Shown: positions 11,742-21,025 of the stretch, piece by piece
Layout of the letters: every line of letters begins with the position of its first letter
Numbering within the stretch: position 1 is the stretch's first letter
Source of the DNA: Arachis hypogaea
Taxonomy: Eukaryota > Streptophyta > Magnoliopsida > Fabales > Fabaceae
NCBI RefSeq assembly: GCF_003086295.3
Contig: NC_092042.1
Span: forward strand, 36,875,419 to 36,939,418
Length of the DNA stretch: 64,000 nt
Direction: 5' to 3'
Translations under genes and position numbers: made by a program
Notes under the pieces: generated by a model
Told to the model about the DNA's origin: nothing
The model's input: the letters and a program-made list of their open reading frames with translations, nothing else
Databases searched by the model: none

Positions 11742-11776
11742 GCTTGAGGACAAGCAACACTTTAAGTTTGGTGTTG
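11742..11776 (+). other. E1 polypurine tract module
   Basis: GCTTGAGGACAAGCA, then TTTAAGTTTGGTGTTG, directly abutting the TGATG start of the 3' LTR. The same module abuts the LTR of E2. It is the expected priming site for plus-strand DNA although it is not purely purine. Confidence 0.75.
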
Positions 11777-14700
11777 TGATGCAATTGCATATTTGTTATA
11801 TTAGATAGTTAGTTTAGTTGGTTTTAGCTTAATCTCACTCATTTTCTCTAAATAAACAAGTCATTTTATGAGTTTTATCTTCATGCATGAGAATACCAAG
11901 GAACATGTGATTCTAGCCAAATTCATGCAAATGATTTAAGGAATGCATATATGAATGAGTATGAATGAATCTCATGAAATTTATTGCATGAATTGGTAAG
12001 ACTTTGAAGCTATTTCCCTTGTTGATGATAGGTGATGAAACAAGAAAGCATGGAAGCAAGAATGATGCAAGCTGGGAAAGAAGAAGTTGGCGTTGCCAAC
12101 TTGGAGATAGTGGGCGTTGTTCATGGCAACGCCAGGCAACCTTGAAGAACAAACGTTGGCGTTGCCAACTTGAAGAAAGGGGGCGTTGTTGAAGGCAACG
12201 CCAGGCAGCCCTGGAGAAGCAAATTTGGGCGTTGCCAACTCTAGAAGGGCGTTGCCAACGCCAATTTGTGAAGCAAGCTTGGCAGCCTTGGAAGAGCATA
12301 AGTTGGCGTTGCCAACTTGGAGAAGAGGGTGCGTTGTTGAAGGCAACGCCAAGGCAGCCTTGGAAGAGCATAAGTTGGCGTTGCCAACTTGGAGAAGAGG
12401 GTGCGTTGTTGAAGGCAACGCTAAGGCAGCCCTGGAGAGCAAATGTTGGCGTTGCCAACTTGGAGGAAGAAGTGAGTTGTTATGGGCAACGCACACTAAG
12501 CTAGAGGAACTTGGGCCATGGAGGAGCTTGAGCACGTTGCCAACGTGCTACTTCACTGGCGTGTTCCTAGGCAACGCCAAGCAACAAGAATGAAGCCTTG
12601 AAGAGGAGCTCGAGGGCGTTGCCAACGCCAGGAACCATTAGCGTGTTTCAAGGCAACGCCAGGAAAGAATGCTTGGCTAGGCACCAAGTTTTGGAGCTCA
12701 ACCACGTTGCCAACGCCATTATCATTGGCGTGTTTCAAGGCAACGCCAGGAAGCAAATATGGAGCCTTGAGGAAGACTTGAGCACGTTGCCAACGTGCTG
12801 AAGAGAAGGAGTGTTCATCAACAACGCCAGGAATGGTTACTTGGCTAGGCACCAAATCTTGGGTGCCAACCAAGTTGCTAACGCCAATCAAGGCACCATT
12901 CACATTGCTAACGCCAGGGAGGAGTGCCATTCACGTTGCTAACTCCAGGGAGGAGCACCATTCACGTTGCTAACGCCAGGGGATAGTGCCAACCACGTTG
13001 CCAACGCCAGCTTCTATGGGCGTGTTCACTAGCAACGTGGGAAGCAATGCCTGGAGCTAGGAAAGAAGGCTCGAGCACGTTGCCAACTCAAGAAAGCCTT
13101 GGCGTGTTTGGCAACAATGCCAGGAAGCTTTGGATGGTGAAAAATGGTGATGCACGTTGCTAACTTGGAATATAGGGGCGTTATCCACAACAACTCCAAC
13201 AAGGCAGCCTGACCATGTCCACTTCAATGGAAGATATCTTGAGCTACAGAGATCCAAATTGAGTGCTTTCAGTTGCGTTGGAAAGCTAACATTCAGAGCT
13301 TTCCAACCATATTTAATAGTCTATGGTGGAGCACAAAATTGAAGCCAAACCAGAGTCACCTTTAGGCCCTAAAAACCAGAACATGAAGTTGAATTCAAGA
13401 AGGCTAGAGATGAGCCTTGGAGGTGGGCACGAGCACGTTGCCAACGTGCTAGCAAGGGGGCGTGTTTTGCAACAACGCCAGCCCCAAATCCTTGCCTTGG
13501 GAGGCTAGGCACGGGCACGTTGCCAACTTGGGAGTGAAGGTGCGTTTTTGGCAACAACTTGGCAGCTTAACCTTACCTTCTTTGAGGAAGCATAACTTGA
13601 GCTAGGAAAGTCCAATTGAGGTCATTCCAGTGGCATTGGAAAATAGACATCAAGAGCTTTCCAATGATGTATAATAGTCCATATTGAAGCAGAAGGTTGA
13701 CACTCAAATTCTGGGCTACATTTAGCATGAAAGTAGAGCCAAGAAGAGGAAAAGCAAGTTGTTAGCAACAACTTGGGCTAGCAACGCCCAAGTCTCAAAC
13801 TCATTTCCAGGAAATTGTGATGCACGTTGCCAACGTGTATTAAGGCCAGCGTTATTGACAAAAACGCCAAGCCAATGGGCCAGAAGCATGATGAATGAAC
13901 TCTTCCTTTCCAAGTCTAGCAACACTTCTTCCAATTGAGCCAAGAATTCAACAAAGAGAAGCCCATATTGCTAACCCAATTCAAGATCTTTGAAAGAGTT
14001 TTAGGAGTAGTATAAATAGAAGAGATTGGTGTACTTGTAAAGGACTTTTTACACTTTTTGACACTTAGAACTTTTTCATACTTTTAGCACTTTATTTTGA
14101 GAACTCTTTTAGTACTTCCGGAAGGATACCCGGATGGCAATTTTTGGTTTCTCTTGGAACTTCTCTTCTTCATTTTTCTGAAGCTTTAAGCATTTCATTC
14201 TTCTTCTTCATTTTTCTTTGCACTTAGTTTAATTTTGGTTTATGGCAATTGTTGTTGAGATTGGAGCTATGACTCACTAAACCCCACTTTCATTAGGGGG
14301 AAGAGCTCTGCTTGTTGAAATGAATTGGTGAACTCATCTTCTCCTCTTCAATTCTAGTGGTTGATCTAAAGAGGATACTCTTGATCTTCAAAGATTCAAC
14401 CACCATCGAGAGAGGGGTTAATCTATATGAATTATGTGGTGAATTTGAGGAATGAGCCACATAATTCAGTTTAGAGTTCATCCTTTCATGATTCCTTTAA
14501 TCAAAACACCTTGGTTAGTATGTGAGATGTAACTCTCCTTGGTTGAGATTATGGGAATTGTGTGGCTAGATTAGATTTGTGCTTCATCTCTTCTCATGAA
14601 CAATTAGATCACGAGAGTGGCAATTGGTTATGTTGAGAGAGATTGAATCACCAAGAGATTGGGATTCAATCACCCACTTGCCATGGATCTATACCCATGA

Positions 14701-15225
14701 TTGAGAAGGATTTGACTAACATCAATTCATGAAAACTTGCATCTCTGATCCCTAATGATCCTCTCTATCCTTAATTCTCATTTCTTTTGCTCTTAGTGCT
14801 TGAATACCCATTACCCAATTCCCTTTTACGTTCTTGCAATTTATTATTCTTGTCATTTACATTCTGTTTCTTTATTTCTTGCTATTTACTATTTTGCTCT
14901 TTAGAATTCAGCACTTTATTTTCTTGCAATTTACTTTTGATGTCATTTAAGTTTCTTGCACTTTAAGTTTCCGTTATTTACTTTCCCTTTATTTCTTTCT
15001 TTTAGTTCTTTACACTCTTTGCCATTTAAATTCTTGCAACTATGTTCAAAAATCAAAATGCTCATGAAATCAAAACTATGTTCGTTTGACTAAATCTACC
15101 ATTTAACTAAAGTTGCTTAATCTACCAATCTCCGTGGGATCGACCTCACTCTTTGTGAGTTTTATTACTTGATACGACCCGGTATACTTGCCGGTTGCAC
15201 GTGAAATCTAAATTTTTACGTATCA
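11777..15225 (+). repeat. E1 3' LTR (3449 bp)
   Basis: Starts TGATGCAATT after the PPT and ends TACGTATCA. U3 (to ~14010) is packed with variants of GGCGTTGCCAAC and its complement from ~12085 to 13870, including a 72-bp tandem period (gaagagcata at 12291 and 12363). TATA box at 14011-14018. Many overlapping ORFs in this part arise from the repeat and are not genes. Confidence 0.93.
14011..14018 (+). promoter_or_regulatory. TATA box of E1 3' LTR
   Basis: TATAAATA, same context as in the 5' LTR. A promoter here could read out into E2 sequence to the right. Confidence 0.5.
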
Positions 15226-15317
15226 GTGTTTAAGGCCCAAGGATATCCCTCTGTCACCATGGAGAGGAAGCATGAAGAGCTCCTCTCAAAACAGAGCCAA
15301 ACAGAGCCCCCACAGTC

Positions 15318-15403
15318 AAACTCTAAGTTTGGTGTTGGGAGGCCACAACCAAACTCTAAGTTTGGTGTTGAACCCCCACATTCCAACTCTAAGTTTGGTG
15401 TTG
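15318..15403 (+). repeat. 33-bp minisatellite, three units, carrying PPT-like boxes
   Basis: AACTCTAAGTTTGGTGTTG recurs at 15319, 15352 and 15385 (period 33). It would encode SNSKFGVG repeats in a 69-codon frame (15226-15435) that may be the decayed end of the E2 coding region; this is uncertain. Confidence 0.75.
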
Positions 15404-15453
15404 GGTGGTTCCAACATGGCTCTGAGCACCAGTGAGGCTCCATGAGAGTCCTC

Positions 15454-15500
15454 TGTCAAGCTAATGACATTAAAGAAGCGCTTGTTGGGAGGCAACCCAA
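15454..15500 (+). promoter_or_regulatory. Conserved post-pol element with AGGCAA-loop hairpin (E2)
   Basis: Block TGTCAAGCTAATGACA...AAGCGCTT followed by TTGGG-AGGCAA-CCCAA (15485-15500). Compared with E1 the stem pair A-T has become T-A while the loop is unchanged, which is covariation expected of a paired RNA. Confidence 0.6.
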
Positions 15501-15640
15501 TGTTTTATAATTAACTATTTTCTTTTGTTATTTTATGTCTTTTGTAGGTTGATGATCATAAGAAGTCACAAAATCAATGAAAAAAGCAAAAACAGAATGA
15601 AAAATAGGAAGAAAAATAGCACACCCTGGAGGACGCACCT

Positions 15641-15813
15641 ACTGGCGTTTAAACGCCAGTAAGGTTAGCAGTTGGGCGTTTAACGCCCAGTCTGGCACCA
15701 TTCTGGGCGTTTAACGCCAGAAAGGGGCACCAGACTGGCGTTAAACGCCAGAAAAGGGCAAGAAGCTGGCGTTAAACGCCAGAAATGGGCACCAGCTCGG
15801 CGTTTAACGCCAG
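15641..15813 (+). repeat. Array of six ~18-bp palindromes, ~31-bp spacing
   Basis: First unit is the perfect palindrome ACTGGCGTTTAAACGCCAGT (15641-15660). Others with core GGCGTTTAACGCC or GGCGTTAAACGCC are at about 15673, 15703, 15735, 15766 and 15796, separated by spacers rich in gggcacc. It lies between the post-pol hairpin and ORF3. Confidence 0.9.
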
Positions 15814-16313
15814 AAATGGCACAAAACGTGATTTTGCATGCCATTTGGTGCAGGGATGACTTTTCCTTGACACCTCAGGATCTGTGGACCCCACAGGATC
15901 CCCACCTACCTTACCACTCTCTCTCTTCTTCACCCGTTCACCAATCACCTCAACACCTCTTCCCCAAAAACCCCTCACCTATCAAATCCCATATTTCTCT
16001 TCACCACTCACATCCATCCTTCATAAGACCCCACCTACCTCACCATTCAAATTCAAACCACTTTCCCACCCAAACCCACCCTCACATGGCCGAACATCCC
16101 TCTCCCCCTCTCCTATATAAACCCTTCTTCACTCTTTCTTTTTCACACCACCTAAACACTACTTCTTCTCCCTTTTGGCCGAACACAAAGCCCTCTCCAT
16201 CTCCTTCATTTCTTCTTCTTCTACTCTCTTCTTTCTTCTTTTGCTCGAGGACGAGCAAACATTTTAAGTTTGGTGTGGTAAAAGCATTGCTTTTTGTTTT
16301 TCCATAACCATTT
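15814..16313 (+). other. E2 ORF3 leader with internal PPT-like module
   Basis: C/T-rich sequence without a supported gene. A complete PPT-like module (GCTCGAGGACGAGCA, then TTTTAAGTTTGGTGTG) lies at 16243-16277, 36 bases before the ORF3 start, matching the layout in E1. A TATA-like sequence, CTATATAAA, is at about 16111. Confidence 0.6.
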
Positions 16314-17438
16314 ATGGCATCCAAGGCCGGAGAAACCTCTAGAAAGAGGAAAGGGAAGGCAAAAGCTTCCACCTCCGAGTCATGGGAGATGGAAAGATTC
16401 ATCTCAAGGGTGCATCAAGACCATTTCTATGAAGTTGTGGCCTTGAAGAAGGTGATCTTCGAGGTCCCTTTTTCACTCAAAAAGGGTGAATATCCGGAGA
16501 TCCGACATGAGATCCGAAGAAGAGGTTGGGAAGTTCTTACCAACCCCATTCAACAAGTCGGAATCTTGATGGTTCAAGAGTTCTATGCCAATGCATGGAT
16601 CACCAAGAACCATGACCAAAGTGTGAACCCGGATCCAAAGAATTATCTTACTATGGTTCGGGGGAAATACTTGGATTTTAGTCCGGAAAGTGTGAGGTTA
16701 GCATTCAACTTGCCTATGATGCAAGGAGATGAACATCCTTACACTAGAAGGGTCAACTTTGATCAAAGGTTGGACCAAGTCCTCACAGTCATATGTGAAG
16801 AGGGCGCCCAATGGAAGAGAGATTCAAGAGGAAAGCCGGTTCAATTGAGAAGGCATGACCTCAAGCCCGTGGCTAGGGGATGGTTGGAGTTCATCCAACG
16901 CTCAATCATTCCCACTAGCAACCGGTCCGAAGTTACCGTAGATCGGGCTATCATAATCCATAGCATCATGATTGGAGAAGAAATAGAGGTTCATGAGGTT
17001 ATAGCCCAAGAACTCTATAAGGTGGCGGACAAGCCCTCTACCTTGGCAAGGTTAGCCTTCCCTCATCTCATTTGTCACCTATGTTATTCGGTTGGAGTTG
17101 ACATAGAGGGAGACATCCCCATTGATGAGGATAAGCCCATCACTAAGAAAAGGATGGAGCACACAAGAGACCCCACTCATCATGAGATCCCTGAGATTCC
17201 TCAAGGGATGCACTTTCCTCCACAAAACTATTGGGAGCAACTAAACACCTCCCTAGGGGAATTGAGTTCCAACATGGGACAACTAAGGGTGGAGCATCAA
17301 GAACACTCCATCATCCTTCATGAAATTAGAGAAGACCAAAGAATCATGAGGAAGGAGCAACAAAGACAAGGAAGAGACATTGAGGAGCTCAAACACTCCA
17401 TAAGATCTTCAAGAGGAAGAAAAAGCCGCCATCACTAA
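16314..17438 (+). CDS. E2 ORF3, env-position protein of the 'putative plant transposon protein' type
   Basis: 374 residues, start MASKAGETSRKRKGK with a basic N-terminus. The core (residues ~45-270) matches E1 ORF3 in motif order: PFSLKKGEYPEI, RRRGWEVL, QEFYANAW, LDFSPESVRLAF, LRRHDLKPVARGWLEFI and SEVTVDRAIIIHSIM. The C-terminal ~100 residues are Glu/Gln/Arg-rich and probably coiled coil, ending RGRKSRHH. No signal peptide or membrane segment is seen. It is shorter than the E1 protein mainly because the Gln-rich middle and Lys tail are missing. The frame is intact. Function unknown; databases would probably label it putative plant transposon protein. Confidence 0.82.
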   Translation: MASKAGETSRKRKGKAKASTSESWEMERFISRVHQDHFYEVVALKKVIFEVPFSLKKGEYPEIRHEIRRRGWEVLTNPIQQVGILMVQEFYANAWITKNHDQSVNPDPKNYLTMVRGKYLDFSPESVRLAFNLPMMQGDEHPYTRRVNFDQRLDQVLTVICEEGAQWKRDSRGKPVQLRRHDLKPVARGWLEFIQRSIIPTSNRSEVTVDRAIIIHSIMIGEEIEVHEVIAQELYKVADKPSTLARLAFPHLICHLCYSVGVDIEGDIPIDEDKPITKKRMEHTRDPTHHEIPEIPQGMHFPPQNYWEQLNTSLGELSSNMGQLRVEHQEHSIILHEIREDQRIMRKEQQRQGRDIEELKHSIRSSRGRKSRHH

Positions 17439-18314
17439 GGTGGACCCGTTCTTTGATTTCCTTGTTCTTTATTCTTCTGTTTTTCGAATTTTAGTGCTTA
17501 TGTTTATCTATGTTTGTGTCTTGTGATCATTAGTGTCTTAGTGTCTATGCCTAAAAGTTATGAATGTCCTATGAATCCATCACCTCTCTTAAATAAAAAC
17601 GTGCTTAATTGAAAAAGAAAGAATTGCATGAATTTTGAATTTTATAACAGTTTAATTATTTTGATGTGGTGGCAATACTCTTGTTCTCTGAATGTATGCT
17701 TAAACAGTGCATATGTCTTTTGAATTTGTGGATTCATGAATGTTGGCTCTTGAAAGAATGATGAAAAAGGAGACATGTTACTGAGGATCTGAAAAATCAT
17801 AAAAATGATACTTGAAGCAAGAAAAAGCAGTGAAAAAAATTCGAAAAAAAAAAAGAGAAAAAGAAAAGAAAACGAAAAAAAAGAGAGAAAAGAAAGAAAT
17901 AAAGTTGTGATCCAAGGCAAAAAGAGTGTGCTTAAGAACCCTGGACACCTCTAGTTGGGGACTTTAGCAAAGCTGAGTCACAATCTGAAAAGGTTCAGCC
18001 AATTATGTGTCTGTGGCATGTATGTATCCGGTGGTAATACTGGGAAGACAGAGTGCTTTGGGCCACAGCCAAGACTCAATAAGTAGCTATGTTCAAGAAT
18101 CATCATACTCTACTAAGAGAATCAATAACACTATCTGGATTCTAAGTTCCTAAAGAAGCCAATCATTCTGAATTTCAAAGGATAGAGTGAGATGCCAAAA
18201 CTGTTCAGAGGCAAAAAGCTAAAAGCCCCGCTCATCTAATTAATACTGATCTTCATAGATGTTTTTGGAATTCATTGCATATTCTCTTCTTTTTATCTTA
18301 TTTGATTTTCAGTT
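17439..18314 (+). other. E2 3' untranslated region
   Basis: No gene seen. Contains an A/G-rich tract at ~17815-17905 (its complement yields a spurious Phe-rich frame) and a segment around 17995-18080 with GTGTCTGTGG and GGGCCA words like those in the E1 3' untranslated repeat. Confidence 0.6.
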
Positions 18315-18349
18315 GCTTGAGGACAAGCAACAATTTAAGTTTGGTGTTG
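18315..18349 (+). other. E2 polypurine tract module
   Basis: GCTTGAGGACAAGCA, then ATTTAAGTTTGGTGTTG, abutting TGATGAGCGG of the LTR; nearly identical to the E1 module. Confidence 0.75.
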
Positions 18350-20068
18350 TGATGAGCGGATAATTTGTACGCTTTTTGGCATTGTTTTTAGTATGTTTTT
18401 GGTATGATCTAGTTAGTTTTTAGTATATTTTTATTAATTTTTAGTTAAAATTCACTTTTCTGGGCTTTACTATGAGTTTGTGTATTTTTCTGTGATTTCA
18501 GGTATTTTCTGGCTGAAATTGAGGGACCTGAGCAAAAATCTGATTCAGAGACTAAAAAGGACTGCAGATGCTGTTGGATTCTGACCTCCCTGCACTCGAA
18601 GTGGATTTTCTGGAGCTACAGAAGCTTAATTGGCGCGCTCTCAACGGCATTGGAAAGTAGACATCCTGGGCTTTCCAGCAATATATGATAGTTCATACTT
18701 TGCCCAAGATTTGATGGCCCAAACCGGCGTTCAAAGTCACCCTCAGGAATCACAGCGTTAAACGCTGGAACTGGCACCCAAATGGGAGTTAAACGCCCAA
18801 ACTGGCATAAAAGCTGGCGTTTAACTCCAAGAGAAGTCTCTGCACGAAAATGCTTCAATGCTCAGCCCAAGCACACACCAAGTGGGCCCGGAAGTGGATT
18901 TTTATGTCATTTACTCATTTCTGTAAACCTTAGGCTACTAGTTTTCTATAAATAGGACCTTTTACTATTGTATTTTGATCTTTGATCCTTGGATTATCTT
19001 TTGATCTTTGGAATCTTTGATCATTGGGAGGCTGGCCTCACGGCCATGCCTAGACCTTGTTCTTATGTATTTTCAACGGTGGAGTTTCTACACACCATAG
19101 ATTAAGGTGTGGAGCTCTGCTGTACCTCGAGTATTAATGCAATTACTATTGTTCTTCCATTCAATTCCGCTTGTTCTTGTTCTAAGGTATCACCTGTTCT
19201 TCAACATGATGAATGTGATGATCCGTGACACTCATCACCATTCTCACCTATGAACGTGTGACTGACAACCACCTCCGTTCTACCTTCGATTGGGTGAATA
19301 TCTCTTGGATTCCTGATTGCACGATGCATGGTTGATCGCCTGACAACCGAGTGCTCGCCTGACAACCGAGCCAACCATTCCATGAGATCAGAGTCTTCGT
19401 GGTATAGGCTAGAACTGATGGCAGCATTCAAGAGAATTCGGAAGGTCTAACCTTGTCTGTGGTATTCTGAGTAGGATTCAATGATTAAATGACTGTGACG
19501 TGCTTCAAACTCCTAGCAGGCGGGGCGTTAGTGACAGACGCAAAAGAATCGATGGATTCTATTCCGGCCTGACCGAGAACCGACAAATGATTATCCATGC
19601 TGTGACAGAGCATAGGCAACGTTTTCACTGAGAGGATGGGAGGTAGCCACTGACAACGGTGAAACCCTACATGAGCTTGCCATGGAAAGGAGTAAGAAGG
19701 ATTGGATGAAGACAGTAGGAAAGCAGAGAGACGGAAGGGAAGGCATCTTCATGCGCTTATCTGAAGTTCCTACCAGTGAATTACATAAGTACCTCTATCT
19801 TTACCTTTATGTTATTTTCGTTCATCACCATATCCATTTGAGTTTTCCTGACTAAGATTTACAAGATGACTATAGCTTGCTTCATACTAACAATCTCCGT
19901 GGGATCGACCCTTACACGCGTAAGGTTTATTACTTTGACAACCCAGTGCACTTGCTGGTTAGTTGTGCGAAGTTGTGTAATACCATGGTATTGAACACCA
20001 AGTTTTTGGAGTTCATGACCGGGGATTATGAGAGTTGTGAAAAGTATTGTTCACAATTTCGCGCACCA
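18350..20068 (+). repeat. E2 3' LTR (1719 bp; TGATGAGCGGATA family)
   Basis: Starts TGATGAGCGGATAATTT and ends CGCGCACCA. Palindrome words (GCGTTAAACGC and relatives) at ~18752-18832 lie 115-200 bases upstream of a TATA box, TATAAATA, at 18947-18954. The last 68 bases follow an internal CACCA plus a decayed primer-site sequence (20001-20025). Other copies are in R (minus), at 32618-35411 (minus, decayed) and at 62539-64000. Confidence 0.9.
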
Positions 20069-21025
20069 ACTGCCTGGTGCATTTTGCATTTCAGACAGAC
20101 TTTGAGAAATCAAGTTGACTTGCTGAGTTAATATTTTGTTCTGAGCCAGTATGGCATTCAGAGTATCAATCTCAAGAACTCCTTTCTTCTGATTTGTCCC
20201 ATTGTTCACAGGATTCCTTTCAGAAGTGTACATGAATTGGTTATTTGCAACCATTTCAATGAGCTCTTGAGCTTCTGTAGGCGTCTTCTTCAGATGAAGA
20301 GATCTTCCAGCAGAGCTATCCAATGACATCTTGGACAGTTCAGAGAGACCATCATAGAAAATACCTATGATGCTCCATTCAGAAAGCATGTCAGAAGGAC
20401 ATTTTCTGATCAATTGTTTGTATCTTTCCCAAGCTTCATAGAGGGATTCTCCTTCCTTCTGTCTGAAGGTTTAGACTTCCACTCTACGCTTACTCAATTT
20501 TTGAGGTGGAAAGAACTTTGCCAAGAAGGCATTGACTAGCTTTTCCCAATAGTTCAGGCTTTCTTTAGGTTGTGAGTCCAACCATGTCCTAGCTCTGTCT
20601 CTTACAGCAAAAGGGAATAGCATAAGTCTGTAGACCTCAGGGTCAACCCCATTTGTCTTGACAGTGTCACAGATTTGCAAGAATTCAGCTAAAAACTGAT
20701 GAGGATCTTCCAATGGAAGTCCATGGAACTTGCAATTCTGTTGCATTAGAGAAACTAATTGAGGTTTAAGCTCAAAGTTGTTTGCTCCAATGGCAGGGAT
20801 AGAGATGCTTCTCCCATAGAAGTCGGCAGTAGGTGCAGTAAAGTCACCCAGCACCTTCCTTGCATTGTTGTTGTTTTCGGCTGCCATGGGTTCTTCTTCT
20901 TTGAAGATTTCTGTTAGGTCCTCTACAGAGAGTTGTGCCTTAGCTTCTCTTAGCTTTCGCTTCAAGGTCCTTTCAGGTTCAGGGTCAGCTTCAACAAGAA
21001 TGCCTTTGTCTTTGTTCCTGCTCAT
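20069..21025 (-). pseudogene. R gag, with a nonsense codon and truncated by E2
   Basis: Starts MSRNKDKGILVEADPEP at 21025 and reads through the Gag domain (FELKPQLVSLMQQN, PLEDPHQFLAEFLQICDTVKTNG, then GESLYEAWERYKQ across the break). A TAA replaces what is probably a CAA (Gln) at 20473-20471, after residue 184. The same frame continues to 20069, where the LTR of E2 takes over. Close to E1 gag in the shared region (TVKTNGV and P-[KE]-SLN motifs), so R is Athila-like too. No protease or pol of R is in the window. Confidence 0.85.

Larger units (their letters stand above)
1..15225 (+). mobile_element. E1: Athila-like Ty3 LTR retrotransposon, 5' end outside window
   Basis: Order seen: partial 5' LTR (1-2285), tRNA-Asp primer site (2292-2310), gag-pro and pol (2534-7895), a non-coding spacer, a third ORF (9006-10667), PPT (11742-11776) and 3' LTR (11777-15225). 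Position 1 aligns with 12822 of the 3' LTR, so about 1.05 kb of the 5' LTR lies outside. LTRs begin TGATG and end TATCA. Protease, reverse transcriptase, RNase H and integrase come in Ty3 order without a chromodomain. The extra ORF after pol and the tRNA-Asp primer fit the Athila/Calypso group. It lies inside E2, whose sequence resumes at 15226; the 5-bp duplication should be gtgtt (15226-15230) but the other copy is outside the window. Two single-base gaps interrupt gag-pol. Confidence 0.93.
15226..20068 (+). mobile_element. E2: Athila-like element, right-hand part interrupted by E1
   Basis: Begins where E1 ends. Contents: a 33-bp repeat, the post-pol hairpin block, a palindrome array, ORF3 (16314-17438), 3' untranslated region, PPT and 3' LTR (18350-20068). 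Gag, pol and 5' LTR must lie left of the window, beyond E1. Its right end abuts the gag of element R at 20069, so E2 was probably inserted in R; the duplication would be actgc (20069-20073). Confidence 0.85.

Noticed and set aside
11913..12930. Several overlapping ORFs of 60-184 codons on both strands
   Set aside because: They are generated by the GGCGTTGCCAAC repeats of the E1 LTR, whose 72-bp period keeps frames open; no protein family features.
15641..15813. Evenly spaced palindromic repeats reminiscent of a CRISPR array
   Set aside because: Units are perfect inverted repeats with similar, not unique, spacers, sit inside a plant LTR retroelement, and there are no cas genes.
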